A DNA stretch of 64,000 nucleotides. Origin: an uncultured Centipeda sp. Its GTDB lineage: Bacteria; Bacillota; Negativicutes; Selenomonadales; Selenomonadaceae. The stretch is taken from positions 37,244 through 101,243 of the forward strand of contig CAJPQT010000005.1 in assembly GCA_905372865.1 (NCBI GenBank), written 5' to 3'. Shown here in pieces: positions 16,711-24,825 of the stretch (the stretch's first letter is position 1; every line of letters starts with the position of its first letter). The position numbers and the translations under genes are program-made. The notes beneath the pieces are model-generated. The model had not been told where the DNA came from. It made no database searches and saw only the letters and a program-made list of their open reading frames with translations.

Positions 16711-19227
16711 ATGAGATTTCTCTATAATTTAGCGGCAATTCTCATCGTCACCATCATCATACCGATTTTTATGCTGCGCGCGACACGCGAGCGCGGCTTT
16801 GTCGAGCGTATCAAGCAGAGCTTTGGCTTCTACCCGCCCGAGACCATCGACAAGGTGGCAGGGAAAAACGCGATCTGGGTGCACGCGGCATCTGTGGGTG
16901 AGATAGTGGCAACGAGCCCGCTCGTCCGCGAGTTCCGCAAGGCGTTCCCAGACAGTCCGATTCTCGTCTCGGTTGTGACGACGGGCGGCTATGAGATGGC
17001 GCACCGCATCATCAAGGACGCGGATGCGATCATCTATTTTCCGCTTGACCTGCCGTTTCTCGCCTCGCGCGTCGTCGGACGCATCCGTCCACGCGTGTTT
17101 CTGCCCGTGGAGACGGAGCTCTGGCCGAACTTCCTCAAAAAGGCAAAGCAGCTCGATGTCCCCGTCATGATGGTCAACGGCCGCATCAGCGACCGCAGCG
17201 TGAAGCAGTACAAGTATCTGCTCGGTATGCTGCGCGAGATGATCGGAACGGTGAAATGTTTTGCCATGCAGTCGAACATCGACGCGGACTACATCATGCG
17301 TCTCGGTGCGCCGCGCGAGCTCGTCACGGTCACGGGCAATACGAAATTCGACCAGGCGTATACGAGCGTCAGCCCTGAGGAACGGGCCGCGCTCATCAAG
17401 GAGCTCGGCCTGGAGGGGGCGAGCCATATCATGATTGCGGGGTCGACCCATCGCGGCGAGGAGGAGCTTGTGCTCTCTGCATTTACCGCCGTACGCGAGC
17501 ATGACCCAAAGGTGCGGCTCATCATCGCACCGCGCGAGGTGCTGCGCACGATGGAGGTCGAGCATCTCTGCCGCAAAGCAGGCTTTACCGTCAATACGCG
17601 CAAGAATCTGCAAAAGGGTGCCGAGGGCGGCGAGGACATCGTCATCCTCGACACGGTCGGCGAGCTTGGGCGCGTCTACGGGCTCGGCGACGTGATCTAC
17701 ATCGGCGGCAGCCTGATCCCGCATGGCGGGCACAACATTCTTGAGCCGGCGGCGCACGGCAAGGCGATCATCGTCGGCAACCAGATGTTCAATTTCAAGG
17801 ACATTCATGCGCTCTTCCGCAACCGCAACGCCGTCGTGACGGTAACGAACGGGCAGGAGCTGACGCGTGAGACGTTGCGTCTCTTCGGAGATGCGGCGGA
17901 GCGCGAACGCCTCGAACGCGAGACACTTGCCATCATCAACGAGAACAAGGGCGCGTCGGCAAAGTCCGCGCGGATTCTCGTGGATATGCTTGCCGTGTAC
18001 GAGGAGCGGCGTGCTCTGCGTGCGCAGCAGCGCATCCGTGCACATCGGGTGCGCGCGACACAGAAGGTCGCTAATTTCCAAACCTATTTTATTGACCTCG
18101 TCCATGACAAGGAGGTGCGCGGTGTCTCGCGCAGGATTATCATGGGCGTGTTCTACGCCTTTTCTCTCATCTATGAGCAGCTCGTCAATCTGAAGCTCAC
18201 GATGTATCGTCTCGGCTGGGCGAAGAAGGAGCAGCTGCCCTGTTTCGTCATCAGTCTCGGCAACGTCACGGTCGGCGGTACGGGCAAGACACCGACGGCG
18301 CAGCATCTTGCGCGCGCGATTCATGAGATGGGCTATCGCGTTGCGATCCTCAACCGCGGCTACCGTGCAAAGTGGCGCGGCGAGGTCGGCATCGTATCCG
18401 ATGGACACACGCTCAAGATGGATGCGGAGACGGCGGGCGATGAGGCATTCATGCTGGCAAAGCACCTGCCGGATGTGCCCGTACTGATTGGGCCGAAGCG
18501 TGCCGTTACGGGGCGCTATGCGATCGAGCATTTCGGCGCTGAGGTGGCGATCCTCGACGACGGTTACCAGCACTGGCAGCTTGCGCGCGATATGGATATC
18601 CTGCTCGTGGACGCGGTGAACGTGTTCGGCAACGGTTATCTCCTGCCGCGCGGTACACTGCGCGAGCCGCTCTCGCACATCGACCGTGCGGATGTCTGCC
18701 TCATGACGAAGGTCGATCAGGCGGCGCCGGGCGCAATTCAGCACATCTGGGAGACGTTCCGCAGCTATAATCAGGACGGGCTGATCCTTGAAAGCATTCA
18801 TCAGCCGCGCCAATTTGTGCGGCTTTCCGATTGGTACGAGGACATCGGTGCGGGCGGCATTCCCGTTACGGAGATGGAGGGGAAGAAGGTGCTTGCGCTC
18901 TCGGCCATCGGCAACCCTGCCTCGTTTGAGCAGACGCTTGCCGATCTTGGCGTTGAGATTGTCGAGAGCATGCGCTACCCCGACCATCACGACTATGATG
19001 AGCGGGATATGGCGGAGGTGCTGTACCGTGCGGAGACGCTTGGCGTCGAGGCAATCGTCAGTACGGAGAAGGATGCGGTGAAGGTGCCGGGGGATGTCGT
19101 GCGCGCGAAGTGGCGCATCCCGATGTATGTCATCGCTGTCGAGGTGACGTTCCAGAAGGGGCAGGAGAAGTTCTTCCGCGTGCTCGAGGAGCAGCTCGCG
19201 GCGAAGCTGAGACCTGCGTCCGCATAG
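16711..19227 (+). CDS. waaA-lpxK: fused Kdo transferase and lipid A 4'-kinase
   Basis: An 838-residue fusion of two LPS enzymes. Residues 1 to about 420 are the GT30 Kdo transferase WaaA (KdtA): an N-terminal membrane anchor (FLYNLAAILIVTIIIPIFML), IWVHAASVGEIVAT, VETELWPNFL, MVNGRISDRS, GNTKFDQ and GGSLIPHGGHNILEPAAHGK. A charged linker (ALRAQQRIRAHRVRAT) and a possible interfacial helix follow. The C-terminal part (about 475-838) is the 4'-kinase LpxK with Walker A in VGGTGKTPTAQHLA, then NRGYRAK and LDDGYQHWQLARD. The ATG at 16711 is preferred over the GTG that overlaps the msbA stop. One polypeptide would phosphorylate and then add Kdo to the same lipid. The frame is continuous, so this is a real fusion. 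Confidence 0.94.
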   Translation: MRFLYNLAAILIVTIIIPIFMLRATRERGFVERIKQSFGFYPPETIDKVAGKNAIWVHAASVGEIVATSPLVREFRKAFPDSPILVSVVTTGGYEMAHRIIKDADAIIYFPLDLPFLASRVVGRIRPRVFLPVETELWPNFLKKAKQLDVPVMMVNGRISDRSVKQYKYLLGMLREMIGTVKCFAMQSNIDADYIMRLGAPRELVTVTGNTKFDQAYTSVSPEERAALIKELGLEGASHIMIAGSTHRGEEELVLSAFTAVREHDPKVRLIIAPREVLRTMEVEHLCRKAGFTVNTRKNLQKGAEGGEDIVILDTVGELGRVYGLGDVIYIGGSLIPHGGHNILEPAAHGKAIIVGNQMFNFKDIHALFRNRNAVVTVTNGQELTRETLRLFGDAAERERLERETLAIINENKGASAKSARILVDMLAVYEERRALRAQQRIRAHRVRATQKVANFQTYFIDLVHDKEVRGVSRRIIMGVFYAFSLIYEQLVNLKLTMYRLGWAKKEQLPCFVISLGNVTVGGTGKTPTAQHLARAIHEMGYRVAILNRGYRAKWRGEVGIVSDGHTLKMDAETAGDEAFMLAKHLPDVPVLIGPKRAVTGRYAIEHFGAEVAILDDGYQHWQLARDMDILLVDAVNVFGNGYLLPRGTLREPLSHIDRADVCLMTKVDQAAPGAIQHIWETFRSYNQDGLILESIHQPRQFVRLSDWYEDIGAGGIPVTEMEGKKVLALSAIGNPASFEQTLADLGVEIVESMRYPDHHDYDERDMAEVLYRAETLGVEAIVSTEKDAVKVPGDVVRAKWRIPMYVIAVEVTFQKGQEKFFRVLEEQLAAKLRPASA

Positions 19228-19254
19228 AATGTAGTAGTGAGAAAGACTGCGATG

Positions 19255-19570
19255 TCCCTAAGCGAACCCTAGTGAAGCAAGCGGAGCAAAGGGCACGTTC
19301 TGCCCCCTGCGGATTTCTTTCGTTCAAGCGCAGCGCGTTTAAGAAGACCGCAGGTATTAGGGAAGCACTGACGCATTTAGCCATTCATCTAGGCGCATCT
19401 TTTTCGCCCTCTCTGTGTCGATAAATCCTCAGCATAGTCACCGCTATGCTTCCGGTTTATCTCCTTGACAGGGCGGAAAATCTACACCTATCTGAACAGG
19501 CTTCATTGCGTCACCGCTTCCCCCGGCGATAAGTGCCCGACCGCTTGCGTAACGAGGCGTTCGCGTGGGA
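19255..19570 (-). repeat. intergenic repeat, copy 2 (inverted relative to copy 1)
   Basis: This occupies most of the 377-bp gene-free gap between waaA-lpxK and kdsB. Read on the minus strand it carries blocks A (19570-19544), B (19346-19315) and C (19281-19255), matching copy 1 at 27/27, 31/32 and 25/27. The A-B distance is 197 bp here against 34 bp in copy 1, so one copy has gained or lost sequence. Block B again forms a hairpin (19306-19319 with 19341-19354): the same 21-nt loop but different stem arms, CCTGCGG/CCGCAGG. A further AGCATAG/CTATGCT hairpin is near 19431-19450. No protein gene was seen. Confidence 0.85.
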
Positions 19571-19604
19571 CTTGCAGTTAGGTGCATGTTTTGAAGGTGA
19601 TCGC

Positions 19605-20339
19605 ATGAAAGCTCTCTGCATTATCCCCGCGCGCTACGCATCCACGCGCCTGCCGGGCAAGCCCCTGCGCGACATCGCAGGAAAGCCCATGATCGTGCGC
19701 GTCTACGAGCGCGCCGTACAGGCAAAGCGTGTGCAGGATGTCGTCGTCGCAACGGACGATGAGCGCATCCGCACCGCTGTCGAGGAGCACGGCGGACGTG
19801 CGGTCATGACCCGTACCGACCATGCGACGGGAACGGATCGCCTCGCCGAGGTCGCGGAGAAAATGACGGACTACGACCTCATCATCAATGTGCAGGGCGA
19901 CGAACCGCTCATCGATCCCACTGTGATCGATGCGCTCGTCGAGCCGTTTCTCGCAGATGCGCGGCTTTCGATGGCGACGGCAAAAACCCTGCTCACGGAT
20001 GAGGAGGAGATCGCAAACCCGAACAACGTCAAGGTTATCACAGACCTCACGGGCAACGCCCTCTACTTTTCCCGTGCCCGCATCCCGTACGCGCGGAATG
20101 AAGGTGCTAATGTTTACAAACATATCGGCATCTATGCGTATCGTCGAGATTTCTTGCTCAGTTATGCACGCATGGCACAGACCCCGCTCGAACGCTCCGA
20201 GTCGCTGGAACAGCTGCGTGTGCTCGAAAACGGACACCGCATCCATGTCATCGAGACGGATGCAGTCTTTATCGGTGTCGACACGGAGGAAGATCTCACG
20301 GCAGTCAACGAAGAGTATATAAGACGTGGGATTGATTGA
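19605..20339 (+). CDS. kdsB: CMP-Kdo synthetase
   Basis: A 244-residue cytoplasmic cytidylyltransferase that activates Kdo as CMP-Kdo for WaaA. IIPARYASTRLPGKPLRDIA holds the CTP-binding motif; ATDDERI, HATGTDRLAEV, IINVQGDEPLID (metal aspartate) and HIGIYAYRRDFL are all present in order. The ATG at 19605 after AAGGTGA gives MKALCIIPARYAS. It starts 35 bp after the repeat spacer. The stop codon overlaps the -35 element of the next promoter. Confidence 0.96.
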   Translation: MKALCIIPARYASTRLPGKPLRDIAGKPMIVRVYERAVQAKRVQDVVVATDDERIRTAVEEHGGRAVMTRTDHATGTDRLAEVAEKMTDYDLIINVQGDEPLIDPTVIDALVEPFLADARLSMATAKTLLTDEEEIANPNNVKVITDLTGNALYFSRARIPYARNEGANVYKHIGIYAYRRDFLLSYARMAQTPLERSESLEQLRVLENGHRIHVIETDAVFIGVDTEEDLTAVNEEYIRRGID

Positions 20340-20364
20340 CCTTTTCGCGTGAAAATTCTATAAT
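20336..20364 (+). promoter_or_regulatory. promoter of the toxin-antitoxin pair
   Basis: TTGACC (20336-20341), 17-bp spacer, TATAAT (20359-20364). The -35 box overlaps the kdsB stop codon. Confidence 0.75.
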
Positions 20365-20385
20365 AAATGCAGAACGGGATGGAGC

Positions 20386-20712
20386 ATGAATATCACTCCT
20401 GAGAATATACGATACCTCTGTCAATCGAATGCAATGTATTGGACAGAGCATGTAGGAAAACGTCTGATTAAAAGAAGCATTTCACCCGATGAAGTCATTC
20501 AAGTGCTTCTTCATGGACAGATTATCGAGTATTATGAGGATGACTATCCGTTTCCGAGTTGTTTGATCTTTTTGATGATCGGGACCCGTCCACTGCACGT
20601 TGTGTGCAGTATAGGGAATGGTCAGCTGTTTATTATCACGGCGTATGCTCCTAATCCGACCGAGTGGGATACAACGTTTACAAAGCGTAGAAAGGAAGGT
20701 GGATCGTCATGA
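20386..20712 (+). CDS. DUF4258-type probable toxin
   Basis: A 108-residue protein resembling DUF4258 proteins, which are usually the first gene of a toxin pair with a zinc-finger antitoxin. Supporting features are SNAMYWTEHVGKRLIKRSI, SPDEVIQVLLHGQIIEYYED, PSCLIFLMIGTRPLHVVCSI and a closing ITAYAPNPTEWD, which resembles RelE-like RNase folds. The codon use is more AT-rich than in the flanking Kdo genes. The ATG at 20386 follows a weak GGGATGGAG. The end overlaps the next gene by 4 bp (ATGA), as expected for toxin-antitoxin coupling. The enzymatic activity is inferred, not shown. Confidence 0.75.
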   Translation: MNITPENIRYLCQSNAMYWTEHVGKRLIKRSISPDEVIQVLLHGQIIEYYEDDYPFPSCLIFLMIGTRPLHVVCSIGNGQLFIITAYAPNPTEWDTTFTKRRKEGGSS

Positions 20713-20939
20713 AAAAGTGCACATTCTGCAAGGGGACAGCACAGGAAGGACTGTCCACGTTCACGGTGGATCTGGGTGACTGCATTGTTATCATCCGCAA
20801 TGTACCCTCCCATATCTGCGAACAGTGTGGGGAGACCTACTACACGACGGAGGTCATGCAGCAGGTGTATCGCATTGTCCAAGCCGTTCGTGAGACGATG
20901 AGTGAGATCACTGTTGTGAATTATCGTCCTGCTGCTTAG
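20709..20939 (+). CDS. YgiT/MqsA-type zinc-finger antitoxin
   Basis: A 76-residue protein with four zinc-ligand cysteines in two CxxC pairs: CTFC near residue 4 and CEQC near residue 38, with HICEQCGETYYTTEVMQQVY characteristic of the YgiT-type (MqsA N-terminal) domain. No C-terminal helix-turn-helix is present, unlike full MqsA, so DNA binding may be weak or absent. The AAGGAAGG ribosome site lies inside the upstream toxin gene. Transcription could continue into kdsA, because no terminator was seen in the 31-bp gap. Confidence 0.8.
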   Translation: MKKCTFCKGTAQEGLSTFTVDLGDCIVIIRNVPSHICEQCGETYYTTEVMQQVYRIVQAVRETMSEITVVNYRPAA

Positions 20940-20970
20940 GCGGATGAGTTTGTTGAAAGGAGCCATGAAG

Positions 20971-21798
20971 ATGAACAAAGTGAAGCTGGCGAATTTTGAG
21001 ATCGGCGGCGGAGAGCCGCTGGTGCTCCTCGCGGGACCGTGCGTCCTCGAGGGATATGAGCACTCGCTCATGATCGGGCGCGGCATCAAGGAGATCGCAG
21101 ATCGTCTCGGCATCCCCTACGTATTCAAGGCATCTTTTGACAAAGCGAACCGATCCGCCTACCACAGCTTTCGCGGGCCGGGGCTCGAGGAGGGCGTGAA
21201 GATTCTGGGGAAGATCCGCACAGAGCTCGGTGTGCCCGTCGTGACAGACATCCACGAGACCGCGCAGGCGGAGCCCGTGGCAAAGGTCGCGGATATTCTG
21301 CAGATCCCTGCATTCCTCTCACGCCAGACCGATCTCCTGCACGCGGCGGCGCAGACGGGGGCTGTCGTCAATGTGAAGAAGGGCCAGTTCCTCTCGCCAA
21401 ACGATATGCGCAACGTCGTCGACAAGATTCATGAGAGCGGCAGTGACCGCATCCTCCTCACGGAGCGCGGCGAGAGCTTCGGCTACAACAACCTCGTCGT
21501 GGATATGCGGTCCTTCCCCATTATGCGCAGCTTCGGCTATCCCGTCATCTTTGACGGTACCCACAGCGTGCAGCTGCCGGGCGGTGCGGGGACGAGTTCG
21601 GGCGGTCAGCGTGAGTACGTCGAGTATCTTGTGCGTGCGGCGGTCGGTGCGGGGGTTGACGGGCTCTTCCTCGAGGTGCATGACAACCCGCCTGAGGCGC
21701 TGTCGGACGGAGCAAACATGGTCTATCTGGACAAACTTGAGGAGCTTCTGCGGGATGCCCTCGCCATTTACGATGTGGTGCGGAAAAAGCTGAACTAG
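20971..21798 (+). CDS. kdsA: Kdo-8-phosphate synthase
   Basis: A 275-residue TIM-barrel aldolase condensing phosphoenolpyruvate with arabinose-5-phosphate. LLAGPCVLEGYEHSLMIG, FKASFDKANRSAYHSFRGPG, QIPAFLSRQTDLL, KKGQFLSPNDM and IFDGTHSVQLPGGAGTSSGG are the standard blocks. The ATG at 20971 is preferred because GAAAGGAG ends 8 nt upstream; ATG 20965 would be too near. A cysteine in AGPCVLE is part of the active site in metal-dependent members. It is separated from kdsB by the toxin-antitoxin pair. Confidence 0.96.
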   Translation: MNKVKLANFEIGGGEPLVLLAGPCVLEGYEHSLMIGRGIKEIADRLGIPYVFKASFDKANRSAYHSFRGPGLEEGVKILGKIRTELGVPVVTDIHETAQAEPVAKVADILQIPAFLSRQTDLLHAAAQTGAVVNVKKGQFLSPNDMRNVVDKIHESGSDRILLTERGESFGYNNLVVDMRSFPIMRSFGYPVIFDGTHSVQLPGGAGTSSGGQREYVEYLVRAAVGAGVDGLFLEVHDNPPEALSDGANMVYLDKLEELLRDALAIYDVVRKKLN

Positions 21799-21807
21799 GA
21801 GACACAC

Positions 21808-22788
21808 ATGGCACAGAGCACGATTCGGGAAAAAGCGATTGAGACGCTGCAGCTTGAGGCACAGGCGGTTGCGCAGCTCGTGGAGCGCATTGACGACGAT
21901 TTCGAGGCGGCAGTACGCGCCATTTTGGACTGCAAGGCACGCGTCGTCGTCACGGGCATGGGCAAGTCCGGTCACGTCGGGCATAAGATCGCTGCAACGC
22001 TTGCGAGTACAGGCACACCCGCATTCTTTATGCACCCTGCCGAGGCGTTTCATGGTGATCTCGGCATGGTGACAACGGATGACATCGTCATCGCCATCTC
22101 GAACAGCGGCGAGTCGAGCGAGGTGGTGAACATTCTCTCGATCATTCACCGTATTGGAGCGCGGATCATCGCGATGTGCGGTCGGCGCAAATCCCAGCTC
22201 GGGCGCAGTGCAGACTACTACATCGACATCGGTGTCGAACGCGAGGCATGCCCGTTGGGGCTTGCACCGACGAGTTCGACCACGGCGACGCTTGCGATGG
22301 GCGATGCGATAGCGATGGCGCTCATGGCGGCACGCGACTTCAAGAAGGAGGACTACGCCCTCTACCATCCGGGCGGTGCACTCGGGCGCAAGCTTCTGCT
22401 CACCGTCGCGAACGTGATGCACACAGGGGATGAGAACCCTGTTGTGCCCTATCATACGACGGCAAAGGATGCGCTCTTCGTCATGACGGACAAGGGGCTC
22501 GGCGCTGTCTCCGTCGTGGATGCGGACGGCAAGTTTATCGGGCTCGTGACGGACGGAATCATCCGCCGCGCCCTCGCGCAGGATTATACATTTCTTGACA
22601 AAGACGTGGAAAGCATTATGTTTGCTGCGCCGCTTACAATCGCACCGGACAAAATGGCCGCGACGGCGCTCTCCGTCATGGAGAAACATCAGCCGCGTCC
22701 CGTCACTGTCCTGCCCGTCGTTGATGCAGCGGGCGTACCCGTCGGTATTGTGCATCTCACCGATCTGCTCCGACAGGGGGTTGTGTGA
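21808..22788 (+). CDS. kdsD: arabinose-5-phosphate isomerase
   Basis: A 326-residue isomerase (KdsD/KpsF) making arabinose-5-phosphate from ribulose-5-phosphate for Kdo synthesis. The SIS domain occupies residues 30-190 (VVVTGMGKSGHVGHKIAATL, then HGDLGMV and AISNSGESSEVV), and a pair of CBS domains follows (residues 200-326, from VMHTGDENPVVP to GIVHLTDLLRQGVV). The full-length SIS-CBS-CBS form is present. Its stop overlaps the kdsC start by one base. Confidence 0.95.
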   Translation: MAQSTIREKAIETLQLEAQAVAQLVERIDDDFEAAVRAILDCKARVVVTGMGKSGHVGHKIAATLASTGTPAFFMHPAEAFHGDLGMVTTDDIVIAISNSGESSEVVNILSIIHRIGARIIAMCGRRKSQLGRSADYYIDIGVEREACPLGLAPTSSTTATLAMGDAIAMALMAARDFKKEDYALYHPGGALGRKLLLTVANVMHTGDENPVVPYHTTAKDALFVMTDKGLGAVSVVDADGKFIGLVTDGIIRRALAQDYTFLDKDVESIMFAAPLTIAPDKMAATALSVMEKHQPRPVTVLPVVDAAGVPVGIVHLTDLLRQGVV

Positions 22789-23345
22789 TGCCGATACGGG
22801 AGGGCGCGATCGAACGCGCGAAAAAAATCAAATGCGTGATCCTCGATGTAGACGGCGTGCTTACGGACGGAGGCATCTATGTTGCGCCCGACGGGAGCGA
22901 GCTCTATAAGCCCTTTTTTGCGCGAGACGGGCTTGTTATCTCACTCACGTCAAGAGCAGGGCTTGTGACTGCCATCATTACGGGGCGTTCGTCCACGATT
23001 GTTGCGCATCGTGCAAAGGATTTGCACATTGACCTTGTCTATCAGGGCTGCCACAATAAATGTACTGCTTACGCAGACATCAAGGAAAAGAGCGGACTTG
23101 GGGATGAGGAGATCGCTTACATCGGTGACGACATCATTGATCTTCCCGTGATGCGTATGGTTGGGCTTCCGTGTGCCGTGGGCGATGCCGTGCCTGAGGT
23201 GAAGGAGATCGCGCAGATCATTGCGAACGAACGCGGCGGCCGCGGTGCCGTGCGTGAAATCTACGAGATTATCCTCAAGACACAAGGGCGGTGGGATGAG
23301 GTGCTCACGGCCTTTCAAACGGATGCCGAGGGTGCAGCGCAGTAA
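22788..23345 (+). CDS. kdsC: Kdo-8-phosphate phosphatase
   Basis: A 185-residue HAD-superfamily phosphatase of the small KdsC type that yields free Kdo. The nucleophile motif is ILDVDGVLTDGGIY near residue 15, the threonine/serine motif TAIITGRSS, and motif III YIGDDIIDLPVM. The ATG at 22788 overlaps the kdsD stop (TGATG). A C-terminal extension of about 20 residues (QGRWDEVLTAFQTD) follows the core. The gene context makes the Kdo role firm. Confidence 0.94.
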   Translation: MPIREGAIERAKKIKCVILDVDGVLTDGGIYVAPDGSELYKPFFARDGLVISLTSRAGLVTAIITGRSSTIVAHRAKDLHIDLVYQGCHNKCTAYADIKEKSGLGDEEIAYIGDDIIDLPVMRMVGLPCAVGDAVPEVKEIAQIIANERGGRGAVREIYEIILKTQGRWDEVLTAFQTDAEGAAQ

Positions 23346-23365
23346 TAACGGGAGGAGGTGCGGCA

Positions 23366-24280
23366 GTGCTCTACCATAGTCTTATGTTTCTCAGCTTTCT
23401 TGCGTGTCATACGCCGCGCCCGCTTTTGCTCGGCGCGGGTTGGGTGCTCGGCAGCCTCTACTATCTGCTGATCCCGAAGATGCGCCGCCGTGCTGTGGAG
23501 CACATGATGCCCGCCCTCGACATCTCCGAGGCAGAGGCAAAGAAGCTTGTGCGTGCCTCCTTCATCAATATGGCACGCAACGTCCTCGACATCCTTGCCA
23601 TGCCGATGCTGAATGAGAAAAATCTCAGCGAGTACATTGAGATCGACCATCTCGAACGGATGCAGGAGGCCCTTTCCGAGGGGCATGGTGTGGTCGTCCT
23701 CACAGGTCATGTCGGCTGTTGGGAGTGGCTGTCGGCGGCGTTCACGCTGAACGGGATTCCCGTCAGCGCGATTGCAAAGCCACAGCCAAACATCGAGTAC
23801 ACGCGCGTACTCGACGATCTGCGTGCAACCATCCACGTTGAGATCTTCTCACGTGGGACGAGCGAGCTGATCGCAGCGGCGCGTGCCTTGAAGCGCGGGC
23901 GGCTGCTCGGCTTCCTTGCCGACCAGGACGGCGGCCCCGGCGGGGCATTCATCGAGTTCCTTGGACGCACGGCATCGACACCGCTCGGGCCTGCCGTTTT
24001 CTCGCGCAAGTTTAAGTCTCCCGTTGTCCCCGCATTTATCCTGCGTCAGCCAAACGGCAAGCACAAGGTCCTCGTCGGCGAGATCATGCGGTGTCCGGAT
24101 ACGGGGGACAGCGACCGCGATCTGCATGAGTTCACCGTGCAGATGACCGCGATTGTGGAGAAGATCATTCGAGAGAATCCGACCCAGTGGATCTGGTTTC
24201 AAAAGCGTTGGAATACTGCGCCCGAGCAGCAGAAGACGGGCAAGCACCATGTATCGGCGACCACGAAGGAGGGGGATTGA
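23366..24280 (+). CDS. lpxL: lipid A biosynthesis acyltransferase (LpxL/HtrB family)
   Basis: A 304-residue membrane-associated late acyltransferase that adds secondary acyl chains to Kdo-lipid A. A hydrophobic N-terminal anchor (residues 2-35) precedes the catalytic HX4E motif in TGHVGCWEW near residue 115; FLADQDGGPGGAFIEFLGR and QWIWFQKRW near the end are family blocks. The start is GTG at 23366, 7 nt after GGAGGAGG. Only one such gene is seen here, so the number of secondary chains cannot be judged. It overlaps lptC by one base. Confidence 0.92.
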   Translation: MLYHSLMFLSFLACHTPRPLLLGAGWVLGSLYYLLIPKMRRRAVEHMMPALDISEAEAKKLVRASFINMARNVLDILAMPMLNEKNLSEYIEIDHLERMQEALSEGHGVVVLTGHVGCWEWLSAAFTLNGIPVSAIAKPQPNIEYTRVLDDLRATIHVEIFSRGTSELIAAARALKRGRLLGFLADQDGGPGGAFIEFLGRTASTPLGPAVFSRKFKSPVVPAFILRQPNGKHKVLVGEIMRCPDTGDSDRDLHEFTVQMTAIVEKIIRENPTQWIWFQKRWNTAPEQQKTGKHHVSATTKEGD

Positions 24281-24825
24281 TGGCGCGGAACAAGTGGATC
24301 TATGGCGGCGGGGCCGTCCTTCTCACGGGGCTTATCATCTGGGCCGTTGCGGACCTGCCTGAGATCCCGACACAAACGGATGAGCCGAGCGGTCCGCGCA
24401 TCATGTCCTACGCGGACAATACGCTCAGCGAGGAGCGTGACGGACGCACGATCTGGAAGATGACGGCAGAAAAGGTAAACGTCGATATTGATACGAACAA
24501 CACGAGCATGGTGAAGATCGACGGGACATTCTACACGGAGGATGGGCGCACTCTTACGCTCAAGGCGGATGAGGGACGCATGGACAGCAAGACCCGCGAT
24601 GTCGTGCTCTCGGGTGCGATTGAAGCGACAACGAGCGACGGCGCGCATCTGCGTGCAAAAGAGGTCAAGTGGACGGCGGCAGAGGGGAAGCTCAGCGCCG
24701 AGGGCGATGCCGAGTTCGTGCGTGATGACATCCGCGCGACCGGTGACCGCATTGTGAGCACGGATAATTTTCAGCAGTTCAGCGTGATTGGAAATGCGCA
24801 CATAGAAAAGGGTGGGGCGAAATGA
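24280..24825 (+). CDS. lptC: LPS export system protein LptC
   Basis: A 181-residue bitopic inner-membrane protein that passes LPS from the export ABC transporter to LptA. A single N-terminal membrane span (WIYGGGAVLLTGLIIWAVA) is followed by a periplasmic beta-jellyroll domain (ADNTLSEERDGRTIWKMTAE onward). The domain is rich in short beta strands (GTFYTEDGRTLTLKADEGRM) as in the LptC/OstA fold. The ATG at 24280 overlaps the lpxL stop; the longer upstream frame is excluded by this coupling. It overlaps lptA by 4 bp. Confidence 0.9.
   Translation: MARNKWIYGGGAVLLTGLIIWAVADLPEIPTQTDEPSGPRIMSYADNTLSEERDGRTIWKMTAEKVNVDIDTNNTSMVKIDGTFYTEDGRTLTLKADEGRMDSKTRDVVLSGAIEATTSDGAHLRAKEVKWTAAEGKLSAEGDAEFVRDDIRATGDRIVSTDNFQQFSVIGNAHIEKGGAK

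Noticed and set aside
16729..18990. 753-codon minus-strand open frame opposite waaA-lpxK.
   Set aside because: The plus strand encodes clearly conserved enzymes; the antisense translation is rich in R, H and L with no domain signature.
13489..19570. The lpxB-waaA/lpxK segment as a composite transposon.
   Set aside because: No transposase, no terminal target duplication was seen, and the enclosed genes have the same base use as the rest of the operon.
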